A stretch of DNA of 64,000 nucleotides from Paradesertivirga superstes (lineage in GTDB: Bacteria > Bacteroidota > Bacteroidia > Sphingobacteriales > Sphingobacteriaceae): contig NZ_JBBJCN010000002.1 of NCBI RefSeq assembly GCF_037622515.1, forward strand, positions 186,001 to 250,000, in the 5' to 3' direction. This document shows positions 27,406 through 34,726 of this stretch, piece after piece (within the stretch, counting starts at the first letter, position 1; the number at the start of each line of letters is the position of its first letter). The notes below the pieces were generated by a model, which was not told the origin of the DNA, made no database searches, and saw nothing but the letters and a program-made list of their open reading frames with translations. The position numbers were made by a program, and so were the translations under genes.

Positions 27406-28824
27406 ATGATCATCGAACAGATTTACACCGGATGTTTAGCACAGGGTGCTTATTATATCCAATCAGGCAATGAAGCTGCGATTATAGATCCTTTGCGCGA
27501 AGTTGGTCCGTATATAGAAAAAGCCAAAATGAATGGGGCGATTATTAAGTATGTATTTGAGACGCATTTCCATGCTGATTTTGTCTCAGGGCACGTTGAT
27601 CTTTCAAAACAAACCGGCGCTCCCATTATCTACGGACCGAAGGCCAACCCGAGCTTCGAAGCTTACATTGCAAAAGATAATGAGGAATTTAAAATTGGCA
27701 AATTAACCATCAAAGTACTCCATACTCCCGGTCATACCATGGAATCAACTTCTTATTTACTAATAGACGAGCATGGAAAAGAAACCGCCCTGTTTTCGGG
27801 AGATACGCTGTTTATCGGCGACGTGGGGCGACCAGATCTTGCTCAAAAAGCAGCCCATATGACTCAGGAGCAGCTTGCTGGAACTCTTTTCGACTCCTTA
27901 AGGAGCAAGATTATGCCTTTAAGCGACGACATTATCGTTTATCCGGCCCACGGTGCTGGTTCAGCCTGTGGCAAGAATATGAGTAAGGAGACCACGGATA
28001 CGCTTGGTAATCAGAAGAAAACCAATTATGCTTTAAGGGCGAACATGACAAGAGAGGAATTCGTTAAAGAGGTAACCCACGGTCTTACTCCTCCGCCAGC
28101 ATACTTTCCTTTAAATGTGAAACTGAATAAGGAAGGTTACGAAAGTTTTGAGTCCGTGTTGAGGAAAGGAACCCAGGCTTTAGACCCCGACGCTTTTGAG
28201 GCTGCAGCCAACGAAACCGGAGCATTGCTTCTTGATACCCGCGATCCTCAGACATTCTCTCAGGGATTTGTACCGAATTCAATCAATATCGGGATCGATG
28301 GAAGTTTCGCTCCCTGGGTTGGAACCTTAATACCAGACATCAAACAAGAATTACTCATCATTATGGATGAAGGCCGCGAAGAAGAGGTGGTGACCCGCTT
28401 AGCCAGAGTTGGTTATGATAACGCGATTGGATACTTGAAAGGCGGAATTGAAGCCTGGAAAGCTGCAGGCAAAGAGGTAGATCAGATTGAGTCCATCACG
28501 CCGGAAGAGCTGGCCGAAAGAGTAGCAAAAGGGGCCGAAGTCAATATACTGGATGTGCGCAAAAACACCGAGCACTATTCAGAACATCTGATCGGTTCAG
28601 AAAACGCTGCTCTTGACTACGTCAATGAGACTATGACTCAGGTTGATAAAAATAAGCCATACTATGTGCATTGTGCTGGTGGTTATCGCTCTATGATTTT
28701 CAACTCTATATTAAAGGCAAGAGGATACGATAACCTGATAGACATCAAAGGCGGATTTAAGGCGCTGAAGGAATCTGGTAAGTTCAGGGTAAGCCCTTAT
28801 GTATGTGCAAGCACTATGGCATAG
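27406..28824 (+). CDS. MBL-fold persulfide dioxygenase-like protein fused to two rhodanese domains
   Basis: A 472-aa protein. The N-terminal metallo-beta-lactamase fold has the metal motif THFHADFVSGH (residues 53-63), HTPGHT, FSGDTLFIGDVGRPDL and YPAHGAGS, which are ETHE1-like features. Two rhodanese domains follow. The first (about 255-355) has LIIMDEGREEE in place of the active-site loop and no catalytic Cys, so it is likely structural. The second ends with YYVHCAGGYRSM, catalytic Cys423. Such PDO-rhodanese fusions oxidise glutathione- or low-molecular-weight persulfides to sulfite and transfer sulfane sulfur. It is the first gene of the operator-3 operon. Confidence 0.9.
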   Translation: MIIEQIYTGCLAQGAYYIQSGNEAAIIDPLREVGPYIEKAKMNGAIIKYVFETHFHADFVSGHVDLSKQTGAPIIYGPKANPSFEAYIAKDNEEFKIGKLTIKVLHTPGHTMESTSYLLIDEHGKETALFSGDTLFIGDVGRPDLAQKAAHMTQEQLAGTLFDSLRSKIMPLSDDIIVYPAHGAGSACGKNMSKETTDTLGNQKKTNYALRANMTREEFVKEVTHGLTPPPAYFPLNVKLNKEGYESFESVLRKGTQALDPDAFEAAANETGALLLDTRDPQTFSQGFVPNSINIGIDGSFAPWVGTLIPDIKQELLIIMDEGREEEVVTRLARVGYDNAIGYLKGGIEAWKAAGKEVDQIESITPEELAERVAKGAEVNILDVRKNTEHYSEHLIGSENAALDYVNETMTQVDKNKPYYVHCAGGYRSMIFNSILKARGYDNLIDIKGGFKALKESGKFRVSPYVCASTMA

Positions 28825-28871
28825 CCTTCAATAATAATAATTTAATCATAAATAATTTAAATACATTAGTT

Positions 28872-29195
28872 ATGTTCGGTAGCTTTTTTTCAAAGAAGGA
28901 AAACGATTTAGACGGAAAAACTTTCAGACAGATGTTTGCAGAAACAGGTAATGCAGAACTTATTGATGTGCGAACATCCGGAGAATTTGCATCCGGTACA
29001 ATTAAGGGAGCTAAAAATATGGACTTGATGTCTGCTGACTTTCAGACCCAGGTGCAGAAACTGGATAGCAAGAAAACCTACTTCCTGTTCTGCCGGAGCG
29101 GCAACAGAAGTGGAAACGCAGCATCCCTGTTCGAAAAGCATGGATTAAAATCATACAATTTAGTTGGCGGTACCGGAGCATGGCCAGCTTCATAA
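28872..29195 (+). CDS. Single-domain rhodanese
   Basis: A 107-aa rhodanese-like protein with ELIDVRTSGEFASGTIKGA and active loop FCRSGNRSGNA (Cys74). The frame opens at 28803, overlapping the preceding gene, but ATG 28872 gives the normal length. It can receive sulfane sulfur from persulfides, with the neighbouring dioxygenase as a likely partner. Confidence 0.93.
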   Translation: MFGSFFSKKENDLDGKTFRQMFAETGNAELIDVRTSGEFASGTIKGAKNMDLMSADFQTQVQKLDSKKTYFLFCRSGNRSGNAASLFEKHGLKSYNLVGGTGAWPAS

Positions 29196-29206
29196 TTCTG
29201 AAAAAA

Positions 29207-30040
29207 ATGGAAAGTTTAACTATTCTGATTCCCGCCGACTTCTCTAACTTGAGCTTTCTCGCATTAGATATGGCAAGCATATTATCTCGAAAGCTGAATG
29301 TCGAAGTTCATTTGCTTCATGTGTTACAAGTAAACGACGCGGACTCCGACTTTCAGGAAGGCCTTTTAAACTCGAATCTTGAAAAGGGAAAGCAGGCAGC
29401 CTTGCAAAAGATGGAATTTCTGAAAGCTCAGGGATTCACCTTCGAGCCACACCTGCGTACAGGAAAATTAACAGAACAAATCAATAACACAGCTTTTGAA
29501 CTAAAGGCGGATTTGGTTGTGATGGGAACAAATGGCTCTGAAGGTTTTATGGAATTTATTTCCGGATCGGAAGCGCAGCATGTGGCAAGACACCTACAAA
29601 TACCGGTGCTTACCATACGTCCGGGAACACCGATGCTTGAGCTGAGAAATATTTTGCTCGTTGCCGACTTTCAGCTTTTCGGAAAAGGTGCGCAAATAGG
29701 TATGATAAAAAAGCTGGCCACTGCTTTTGACAGCACCATCCATTTATTACAGATTCTGACGATTGAAGAAGAAAAACATTCGGAACAAATTATAGCTCAG
29801 ATGAAGTTTTTTGCTGAAGAGCACCAGCTGGAAAAATATGAAACACACCTGTATCGCGATCATAAAGTCGCCAACGGAATAAAAAACTTCAACCGCGAAG
29901 CAGAGATGGACCTGGTATGTATCAGAACACACGGACGCAAAGGAATTGAACATTTGTTATTTGGCAGTATTGCCGAGCGCTTAGTGAATCATTGCATCAG
30001 ACCATTATTGACATTTCAATTAAAAAAACAACATGCTTGA
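29207..30040 (+). CDS. Tandem universal stress protein
   Basis: A 277-aa protein with two Usp domains (about residues 1-145 and 150-275). The first carries VMGTNGSEGFMEFISGSEA, the second IRTHGRKGIEHLLFGSIAE with an intact G-x2-G-x9-G(S) nucleotide motif. ATG 29207 is 11 bp after the rhodanese stop, and its stop overlaps the next gene by 8 bp, so it is in the sulfur operon. Confidence 0.9.
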   Translation: MESLTILIPADFSNLSFLALDMASILSRKLNVEVHLLHVLQVNDADSDFQEGLLNSNLEKGKQAALQKMEFLKAQGFTFEPHLRTGKLTEQINNTAFELKADLVVMGTNGSEGFMEFISGSEAQHVARHLQIPVLTIRPGTPMLELRNILLVADFQLFGKGAQIGMIKKLATAFDSTIHLLQILTIEEEKHSEQIIAQMKFFAEEHQLEKYETHLYRDHKVANGIKNFNREAEMDLVCIRTHGRKGIEHLLFGSIAERLVNHCIRPLLTFQLKKQHA

Positions 30041-30590
30041 ACTACTTCGACAGCCATGGCCCTGGTATATATCCGGCGCGGCCATCGCTCTTATCATGAT
30101 ATTGCTCTTATTTTTCGGGAAATCATTCGGTGTATCGGCAAACCTTCGCACCATATGTACCATCGCAGGCGCCGGGAAAAGAGTAAAGTTTTTCGATTTC
30201 GACTGGAAAACGCAGAAATGGAACCTGCTCTTCCTATTTGGTTCGGTACTTGGAGGAGTAGTTGCCTCAACTATCCTGGGAAGCGATGAGCCGCTTAGGC
30301 TATCAGCAGCAACGATCGAGGATTTGAAAGGATTAGAAATAGCCTTTGATGGTGGATTAAATCCTTCTCAGCTTTTTGGAGCAGATGTTCTCACATCACC
30401 GAAAGTAATAATAGTATTACTCATTGGAGGAGTACTGGTTGGATTTGGAGCCCGGTATGCAGGAGGGTGTACCTCAGGCCACGCTATCAGCGGACTTTCC
30501 AATATGCAGCTCCCCTCCCTGATAGCAGTAATCGGATTTTTTATAGGTGGTCTGGTAATGACTCATTTACTATTACCAATCATATTTTAA
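30033..30590 (+). CDS. YeeE/YedE sulfur transporter, N-terminal-half protein
   Basis: A 185-aa membrane protein of the YeeE/YedE (thiosulfate/sulfur transport) family. The conserved-Cys motif GFGARYAGGCTSGHAISGL lies near the C-terminus, and a second Cys in LRTICTIAGAG near the N-terminus. It is half the length of E. coli YeeE; the other half is the next gene. In YeeE, membrane-embedded Cys residues bind thiosulfate. It overlaps the Usp stop by 8 bp. Confidence 0.9.
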   Translation: MLELLRQPWPWYISGAAIALIMILLLFFGKSFGVSANLRTICTIAGAGKRVKFFDFDWKTQKWNLLFLFGSVLGGVVASTILGSDEPLRLSAATIEDLKGLEIAFDGGLNPSQLFGADVLTSPKVIIVLLIGGVLVGFGARYAGGCTSGHAISGLSNMQLPSLIAVIGFFIGGLVMTHLLLPIIF

Positions 30591-30599
30591 GGAGATAAG

Positions 30600-31013
30600 A
30601 TGAAAGGATTAAAATATATTTTAACAGGGCTGGCTTTTGGCCTGATAATGGCCAAGTCTGAAGCCATTTCATGGTACCGAATCCAGGAGATGTTCCGTTT
30701 TCAATCGTTCCACATGTACGGAATTATCGGAACAGCAGTGATGCTTGGGGTATTGGCAGTATTTCTTATCAAAAAATTCCGGATGAAAGACACACAAGGA
30801 AATCCAATTACATTTCAGGACAAGGATAAAAGCTGGCCGCGGTATATCATCGGTGGGTCAATCTTCGGACTTGGCTGGGCATTAACGGGAGCATGTCCCG
30901 GACCAATGTTCGTAAATATTGGTTATGGATACTGGGCAATGATTATTGTAGTCATCGGAGCGCTTGCCGGCACCTACTTATATGGGATAATTAAAGATAA
31001 ACTTCCTCACTAA
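30600..31013 (+). CDS. YeeE/YedE sulfur transporter, C-terminal-half protein
   Basis: A 137-aa partner of the preceding gene with the matching motif GLGWALTGACPGPMF (conserved Cys). A good Shine-Dalgarno (AAGGAG) lies just before ATG 30600. The two proteins are expected to assemble into one pore. Confidence 0.9.
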   Translation: MKGLKYILTGLAFGLIMAKSEAISWYRIQEMFRFQSFHMYGIIGTAVMLGVLAVFLIKKFRMKDTQGNPITFQDKDKSWPRYIIGGSIFGLGWALTGACPGPMFVNIGYGYWAMIIVVIGALAGTYLYGIIKDKLPH

Positions 31014-31025
31014 AGCAAAAAGGCA

Positions 31026-31260
31026 ATGGTAATTACACTTCTTCTCGCACTATTTGTGACCTTAACATCCCGGGCTCAATTTCCTGTGAAGGCCACAAAT
31101 TAACTAAAGCCCCCCGGTCTAAGAGTCAGCTGATCGCTCCGGAAGTCCTGGCTGCTATGATAGAAAACTCTAAAGCTGCTAAACCGGTCATTTTCAACAT
31201 AGCTGTGGGCGAAAAGTTCAAAGGCGTGAAATATGGGTGCAGAAATCGACCGGAACAATA
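31026..31260 (+). pseudogene. Remnant of a secreted rhodanese-like protein
   Basis: ATG 31026 starts a signal peptide (MVITLLLALFVTLTSRAQ) that hits TAA at 31101 after 25 codons. In another frame the sequence continues SQLIAPEVLAAMIENSKAAK then PVIFNIAVGEKFKGVKYG, rhodanese-like N-terminal sequence, and stops at about 31258. The catalytic half is missing. It lies 12 bp after the YeeE-like pair, evidently once part of the same operon. Confidence 0.65.
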
Positions 31261-31275
31261 AGGGCGACCACACGA

Positions 31276-31503
31276 ATGAGCGACAAAATTGAATTAGGCC
31301 TCCGCCGTAACTGGAAGCAGTTTACGAGCGCTGGCAAACACAGTTGGCCGCAGAAATCTCCTCATTTACGGATGGCTTTTTGCAATCCCTGTGCCGATCA
31401 TACTCATCTACACAAAAAGCTTGGCTTTGGTAATTGCTTCTAATATTCTTCTCGGGGTAAGTCAGGGTTTAAAATGGTCATCCACAGTAGTGATGAAGAT
31501 TCA
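31276..31503 (+). pseudogene. Deleted MFS transporter, plus-strand part
   Basis: ATG 31276 gives MSDKIELGLRRNWKQFT, the normal cytosolic N-terminus of a Bacteroidota MFS family. After a deletion and frame change the text resumes at 31349 as RNLLIYGWLFAIPVPIILIY and SNILLGVSQGLKWSSTVVMK, transmembrane segments of the same family, and ends abruptly at about 31501. Confidence 0.7.
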
Positions 31504-31625
31504 TTCCAATTTCTTTCAATCCATAACCCTGTGTGCTTAGGATAAGGGGCAGCAATCCCAAGACCATTCCGTCATTTGGATTGTTTACCAAACCTGCCTG
31601 AGTAATAGATGACAAATTGGGATGT
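31504..31625 (-). pseudogene. Inverted internal piece of the same MFS gene
   Basis: On the minus strand this stretch reads ITQAGLVNNPNDGMVLGLLP then LILSTQGYGLKEIG, the MFS segment that would normally follow the 31276-31503 part. Its opposite orientation implies an inversion with breakpoints near 31502 and 31626. Confidence 0.65.
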
Positions 31626-31637
31626 CGAAGAGTTGTG

Positions 31638-32247
31638 TCAAGAAAAATGCTGCTTCTTTGCTATAGCAGCTATAGGAAAATCAAGCGGAGCCAGAATCTG
31701 ATTACTCATCTCGATTACGCTACCCTCAAGTCCCAGGGCATGAAAATTTTCTGCCATCTCCAGTCCGATAAAACCGGCGCCTATTACCACAGCTTTTTTA
31801 GCCTTCGACGGCTAAGTATCGTTTAATATAGTCGGTATCGGCTACATTCCTGACAGTGAAAATTCCTTCGTTTTGAATTCCTGGTAAAGCGGGCTTAATG
31901 GGTGTAGCACCCGGCGACAACACAAGTTTGTCGTAAGTTTCTGTATACTCTTCTCCGTTCAGCCGGTTAACCGCTGTATCTATTTTCCCCGAACGGTCAA
32001 TGGAACTTACTTCCGTACTTATCCTTACATCTATTTTGAAGCTGGTAGAAAAAGAAACTGCTGTTTGAACAAACAGCTTATTTCGGTCTTTGATAACATC
32101 ACCGATTTAATACGAAAGTTCGCAATTGGCGTAGGATATATACTGTCCCTTTTCAAAAATGACAATTTCTGCATGCTCGTCAAATCTTCTTAACCTTGCT
32201 GCTGTGCTGGCTCCACCGGCCACAGCGCCTATAATAATGTATTTCAC
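31638..32247 (-). pseudogene. Decayed CoA-disulfide/persulfide reductase-like flavoprotein
   Basis: A GTG at 32247 starts VKYIIIGAVAGGASTAARLR, the FAD dinucleotide motif, and reaches YISYANCELSY with the redox Cys of the CoA-disulfide reductase family. A TAA (32107-32109) replaces the next Tyr codon. The frame then continues intact (IGDVIKDRNKLFVQTAVSFS ... KLVLSPGATPIKPALPGIQ) to a stop at 31798, shifts frame to KAVVIGAGFIGLEMAENFHA (NADH motif) and ends at 31638. The C-terminal dimerisation and any rhodanese domain are gone. The gene faces away from operator 4. Confidence 0.8.
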
Positions 32248-32263
32248 GTTCTCTTTTGTTCCT

Positions 32264-32337
32264 CAAATCTCCTCATATAGGAAAGGGAGGTTGGTGACAA
32301 TTGTCACACAGCAGACGTGTATGTGGTCATACTTTTG
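32264..32337. promoter_or_regulatory. Operator 4, divergent promoter
   Basis: GGTGACAATTGTCACA (32293-32308), centre 32300.5. On the minus strand GAGATTTG (32271 down to 32264) places TTTG 33.5 bp from the centre and 17 bp before the flavoprotein GTG. On the plus strand TACTTTTG (32330-32337), an exact TAnnTTTG, is also 33.5 bp from the centre. Confidence 0.8.
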
Positions 32338-32642
32338 TATGAGGCCTCTGTGCGTTTCATCAGGGGTGACACCTGAGGGAAAAACCTATTCAAAGTAGAG
32401 TCCAAAAACCCAGGCTTTTCCGCCCCTGATCCTTCCTTCATTGAACATCTGTCATCTTAAAATCTACCAACCATCAGAATAACTATTTTCAACAATACCA
32501 CCAAACTATTGAGATAATTGCAATTTTTATCCTATTTTGTCATCACAATGTTTTTACAATCCTCACTTGTTACTTATTGAAAAATATAAAACGATTAAAA
32601 AAATATCTCAAATTAATCACCCGGATTAAAGAAAACGGGTAC
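32338..32642. other. Leader region downstream of operator 4
   Basis: About 300 bp between the plus-strand half of operator 4 and the ClC gene. There is no long frame; an ATG at 32339 gives only 19 codons. Either it is a long 5' leader for the ClC channel or a gene formerly driven by operator 4 has been lost. Confidence 0.4.
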
Positions 32643-34427
32643 ATGGCTTACCAGAAAGCTAAAATTCATGAAGTGTTGTTTTATTGGTTAAAGCATAAGT
32701 TATCCAGAACGCACTTTTTGTTACTATCGGGTGTTTTAGTGGGATGTTCTGCTGGATTAGCTGGAGTCCTGTTAAAAGTTCTGGTACATCAAATTCATCA
32801 TACTATCACCACTAAAGTTCATTTTAATGATCAGCTTTACTATTACGCATGCCTTCCGTTTTTTGGCATCGTCTTAACTTCCTTAATTGTGATATATTTT
32901 TTCAAGGGACAGGACAGAAAGGGAGTACCTGCGATCCTCTATGAAATAGCAAAAAATGCGAGCCTGGTCTCCCCTGTTAAGATGTATTCTCAGGTCATTC
33001 AAAGCGCCGTTACTATAGGATTTGGAGGTTCCGCGGGCTTAGAAAGTCCAATAGCTGTTACCGGGGCTGCAATTGGTTCAAATTATGCTCAAAATTATCA
33101 GCTAAGCTATAAGGAACGAACATTACTTTTAGCAGCAGGGGCAACCGCGGGGATTGCCGCCGCATTTAACGCCCCAATAGCCGGGATGATGTTTGCTTTC
33201 GAGATATTATTAACCGGGGTTGTCTTCACAGACTTTATACCACTGGTCGTTTCTGCTGTGTGCGGCAGTTTGCTTTCAAGAATAATCTTAAACGAAGATA
33301 TCCTCTTTCAGTTTGGCAAACGTCATACATTCGACTACCATAACATTCCCTACTATCTTGCCCTCGGCATAGTTACCGGGTTATATGCTCGCTATTTCGT
33401 TGTTATATCGCAAAAAGTAGAACACTATTTCCAGCGCATTGAACTTTCACATTTACAGAAAGCTATTATTGGTGGCTTAGCTTTATCCCTGCTGTGTTTT
33501 CTATTTCCCCCTTTGTTTGGCGAGGGTTATGAGAGCATAAAAGACATGATTAACGGTAAAATATCTGTTATTATTGAGAACAGTTTCTTCAGCTACTTTG
33601 CTCCTGCAAATTGGCTTGTTATTCTATTCCTAACATTGGTATGCACTTTCAAAGCTTTTGCAGCTTCAATTACCATTCACAGCGGGGGGAATGGTGGTAA
33701 TTTTGCTCCTTCGTTGTTTGCGGGGGGAGCTATGGGATGCCTTTTTGCAACTATTTGCGTTCAGCTAGGTTTTGCTGAGGTTCCTGTAACAAACCTTATC
33801 ATTGTTGGAATGGCCGGAATGATGAGTGGAGTTTTGTATGCCCCCTTAACGGCTATCTTTCTAATTGCAGAGTCCAGCACAGGTTATGACCTGCTGATAC
33901 CGTTAATGATTGTTTGCGTCATCTCTTTCTTAATCGCTAAATGGTTTTCTTCTATCTCTCCCGATTTGAAACATCTTGCCGAAACAGGAAAAATATTTAC
34001 CAAAGAGTACGATAAAAACTTATTATTATTAATAAATGTATCAGACCTTGTTGAAAAGGACATTTCAACTATTCCCATAAAATCATCTTTCGAAGATTTG
34101 ATTGAGGTTATTAAAAGAGGAAAAAGAAACTTAATTGCAGTATTAGAGGGAGACAATCATCTTGTTGGCACTATATCAATTGATGATATCCGGCCCATTT
34201 TATTTGAACAAATAAGACCACAAGCCGGAGTAGCTGAGTTAATGAAGTCTCCACCGGCAGTAGTATCAGAAGATGAGGATATGCTTTCCGTTGCCAATAA
34301 GTTTGATCAAACGGGAACATGGGTATTGCCAGTTATTGACACTAAAGGTTGTTTCCTGGGATTTATTTCTAAATCGTCTTTCTTAAATACCTATAGAGAA
34401 ATTTTAAAGGAGCATTCTGGCATTTAA
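32643..34427 (+). CDS. ClC-family chloride channel/antiporter with CBS pair
   Basis: A 594-aa protein. The ClC membrane domain has GGSAGLESPIAVTGAAIGS (equivalent of GSGIP/GKEGP, with the gating Glu in GLESP) and GGNGGNFAPSLFAGGAMG (GxFxP). A C-terminal CBS pair occupies about residues 465-585. An upstream frame extension starts with TTG 32577; I choose ATG 32643. The gating Glu suggests an H+/Cl- antiporter or channel; transport mode is unproven. Confidence 0.92.
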   Translation: MAYQKAKIHEVLFYWLKHKLSRTHFLLLSGVLVGCSAGLAGVLLKVLVHQIHHTITTKVHFNDQLYYYACLPFFGIVLTSLIVIYFFKGQDRKGVPAILYEIAKNASLVSPVKMYSQVIQSAVTIGFGGSAGLESPIAVTGAAIGSNYAQNYQLSYKERTLLLAAGATAGIAAAFNAPIAGMMFAFEILLTGVVFTDFIPLVVSAVCGSLLSRIILNEDILFQFGKRHTFDYHNIPYYLALGIVTGLYARYFVVISQKVEHYFQRIELSHLQKAIIGGLALSLLCFLFPPLFGEGYESIKDMINGKISVIIENSFFSYFAPANWLVILFLTLVCTFKAFAASITIHSGGNGGNFAPSLFAGGAMGCLFATICVQLGFAEVPVTNLIIVGMAGMMSGVLYAPLTAIFLIAESSTGYDLLIPLMIVCVISFLIAKWFSSISPDLKHLAETGKIFTKEYDKNLLLLINVSDLVEKDISTIPIKSSFEDLIEVIKRGKRNLIAVLEGDNHLVGTISIDDIRPILFEQIRPQAGVAELMKSPPAVVSEDEDMLSVANKFDQTGTWVLPVIDTKGCFLGFISKSSFLNTYREILKEHSGI

Positions 34428-34495
34428 CTTCCAAGTGACCTCACATCCGGCAGATGACTAGAGTGGACAAAAGGGAAAAAATACGCGTTCGAAAA

Positions 34496-34511
34496 CTGGA
34501 CATTTGTCACC
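34496..34511. promoter_or_regulatory. Orphan Crp-type operator-like sequence
   Basis: CTGGACATTTGTCACC matches 11 of 16 positions of operator 1, including GACA and TTGTCAC. Neither strand has a TTTG element at the 33.5-bp spacing, so it may be non-functional or a remnant. The rest of the intergenic region 34428-34691 holds only the hairpin at 34604. Confidence 0.35.
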
Positions 34512-34603
34512 ACAGGCCCATCTCTTCTCCCATAACATCCCAAATTTTTTAGGTTCTTAGCATTAATAACAACCGCATTGGTGTTTTGCATAACTCACAC
34601 TCA

Positions 34604-34626
34604 GCCATGCCAAAAAAATGCATGGC
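34604..34626. repeat. Short inverted repeat
   Basis: GCCATGC (34604-34610) and GCATGGC (34620-34626) form a perfect 7-bp stem with an A-rich 9-nt loop. There is no T run on the plus side, and the function is unknown. Confidence 0.5.
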
Positions 34627-34691
34627 ATTAAACACCTGTAAATCCTGTTTTAACAAAACCCTGAACAGATTCTTTTCAAAATAAAATACGG

Positions 34692-34699
34692 TAACTTTG
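34692..34699 (+). promoter_or_regulatory. -7 element TAACTTTG of the radical SAM gene
   Basis: An exact TAnnTTTG. It overlaps the first TTG of the long frame (34697), so that TTG cannot be the start codon of the transcript made from it. Confidence 0.6.
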
Positions 34700-34726
34700 C
34701 ATGGCAATTCCATAAATTTTGTAAAA

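Noticed and set aside
32355..32400. Possible TPP-riboswitch-like text (GGGGTGACACCTGAGGG)
   Set aside because: The downstream conserved parts of the TPP aptamer (ACCTGAT and the CCAGCG-type end) are missing, and no thiamin gene follows.
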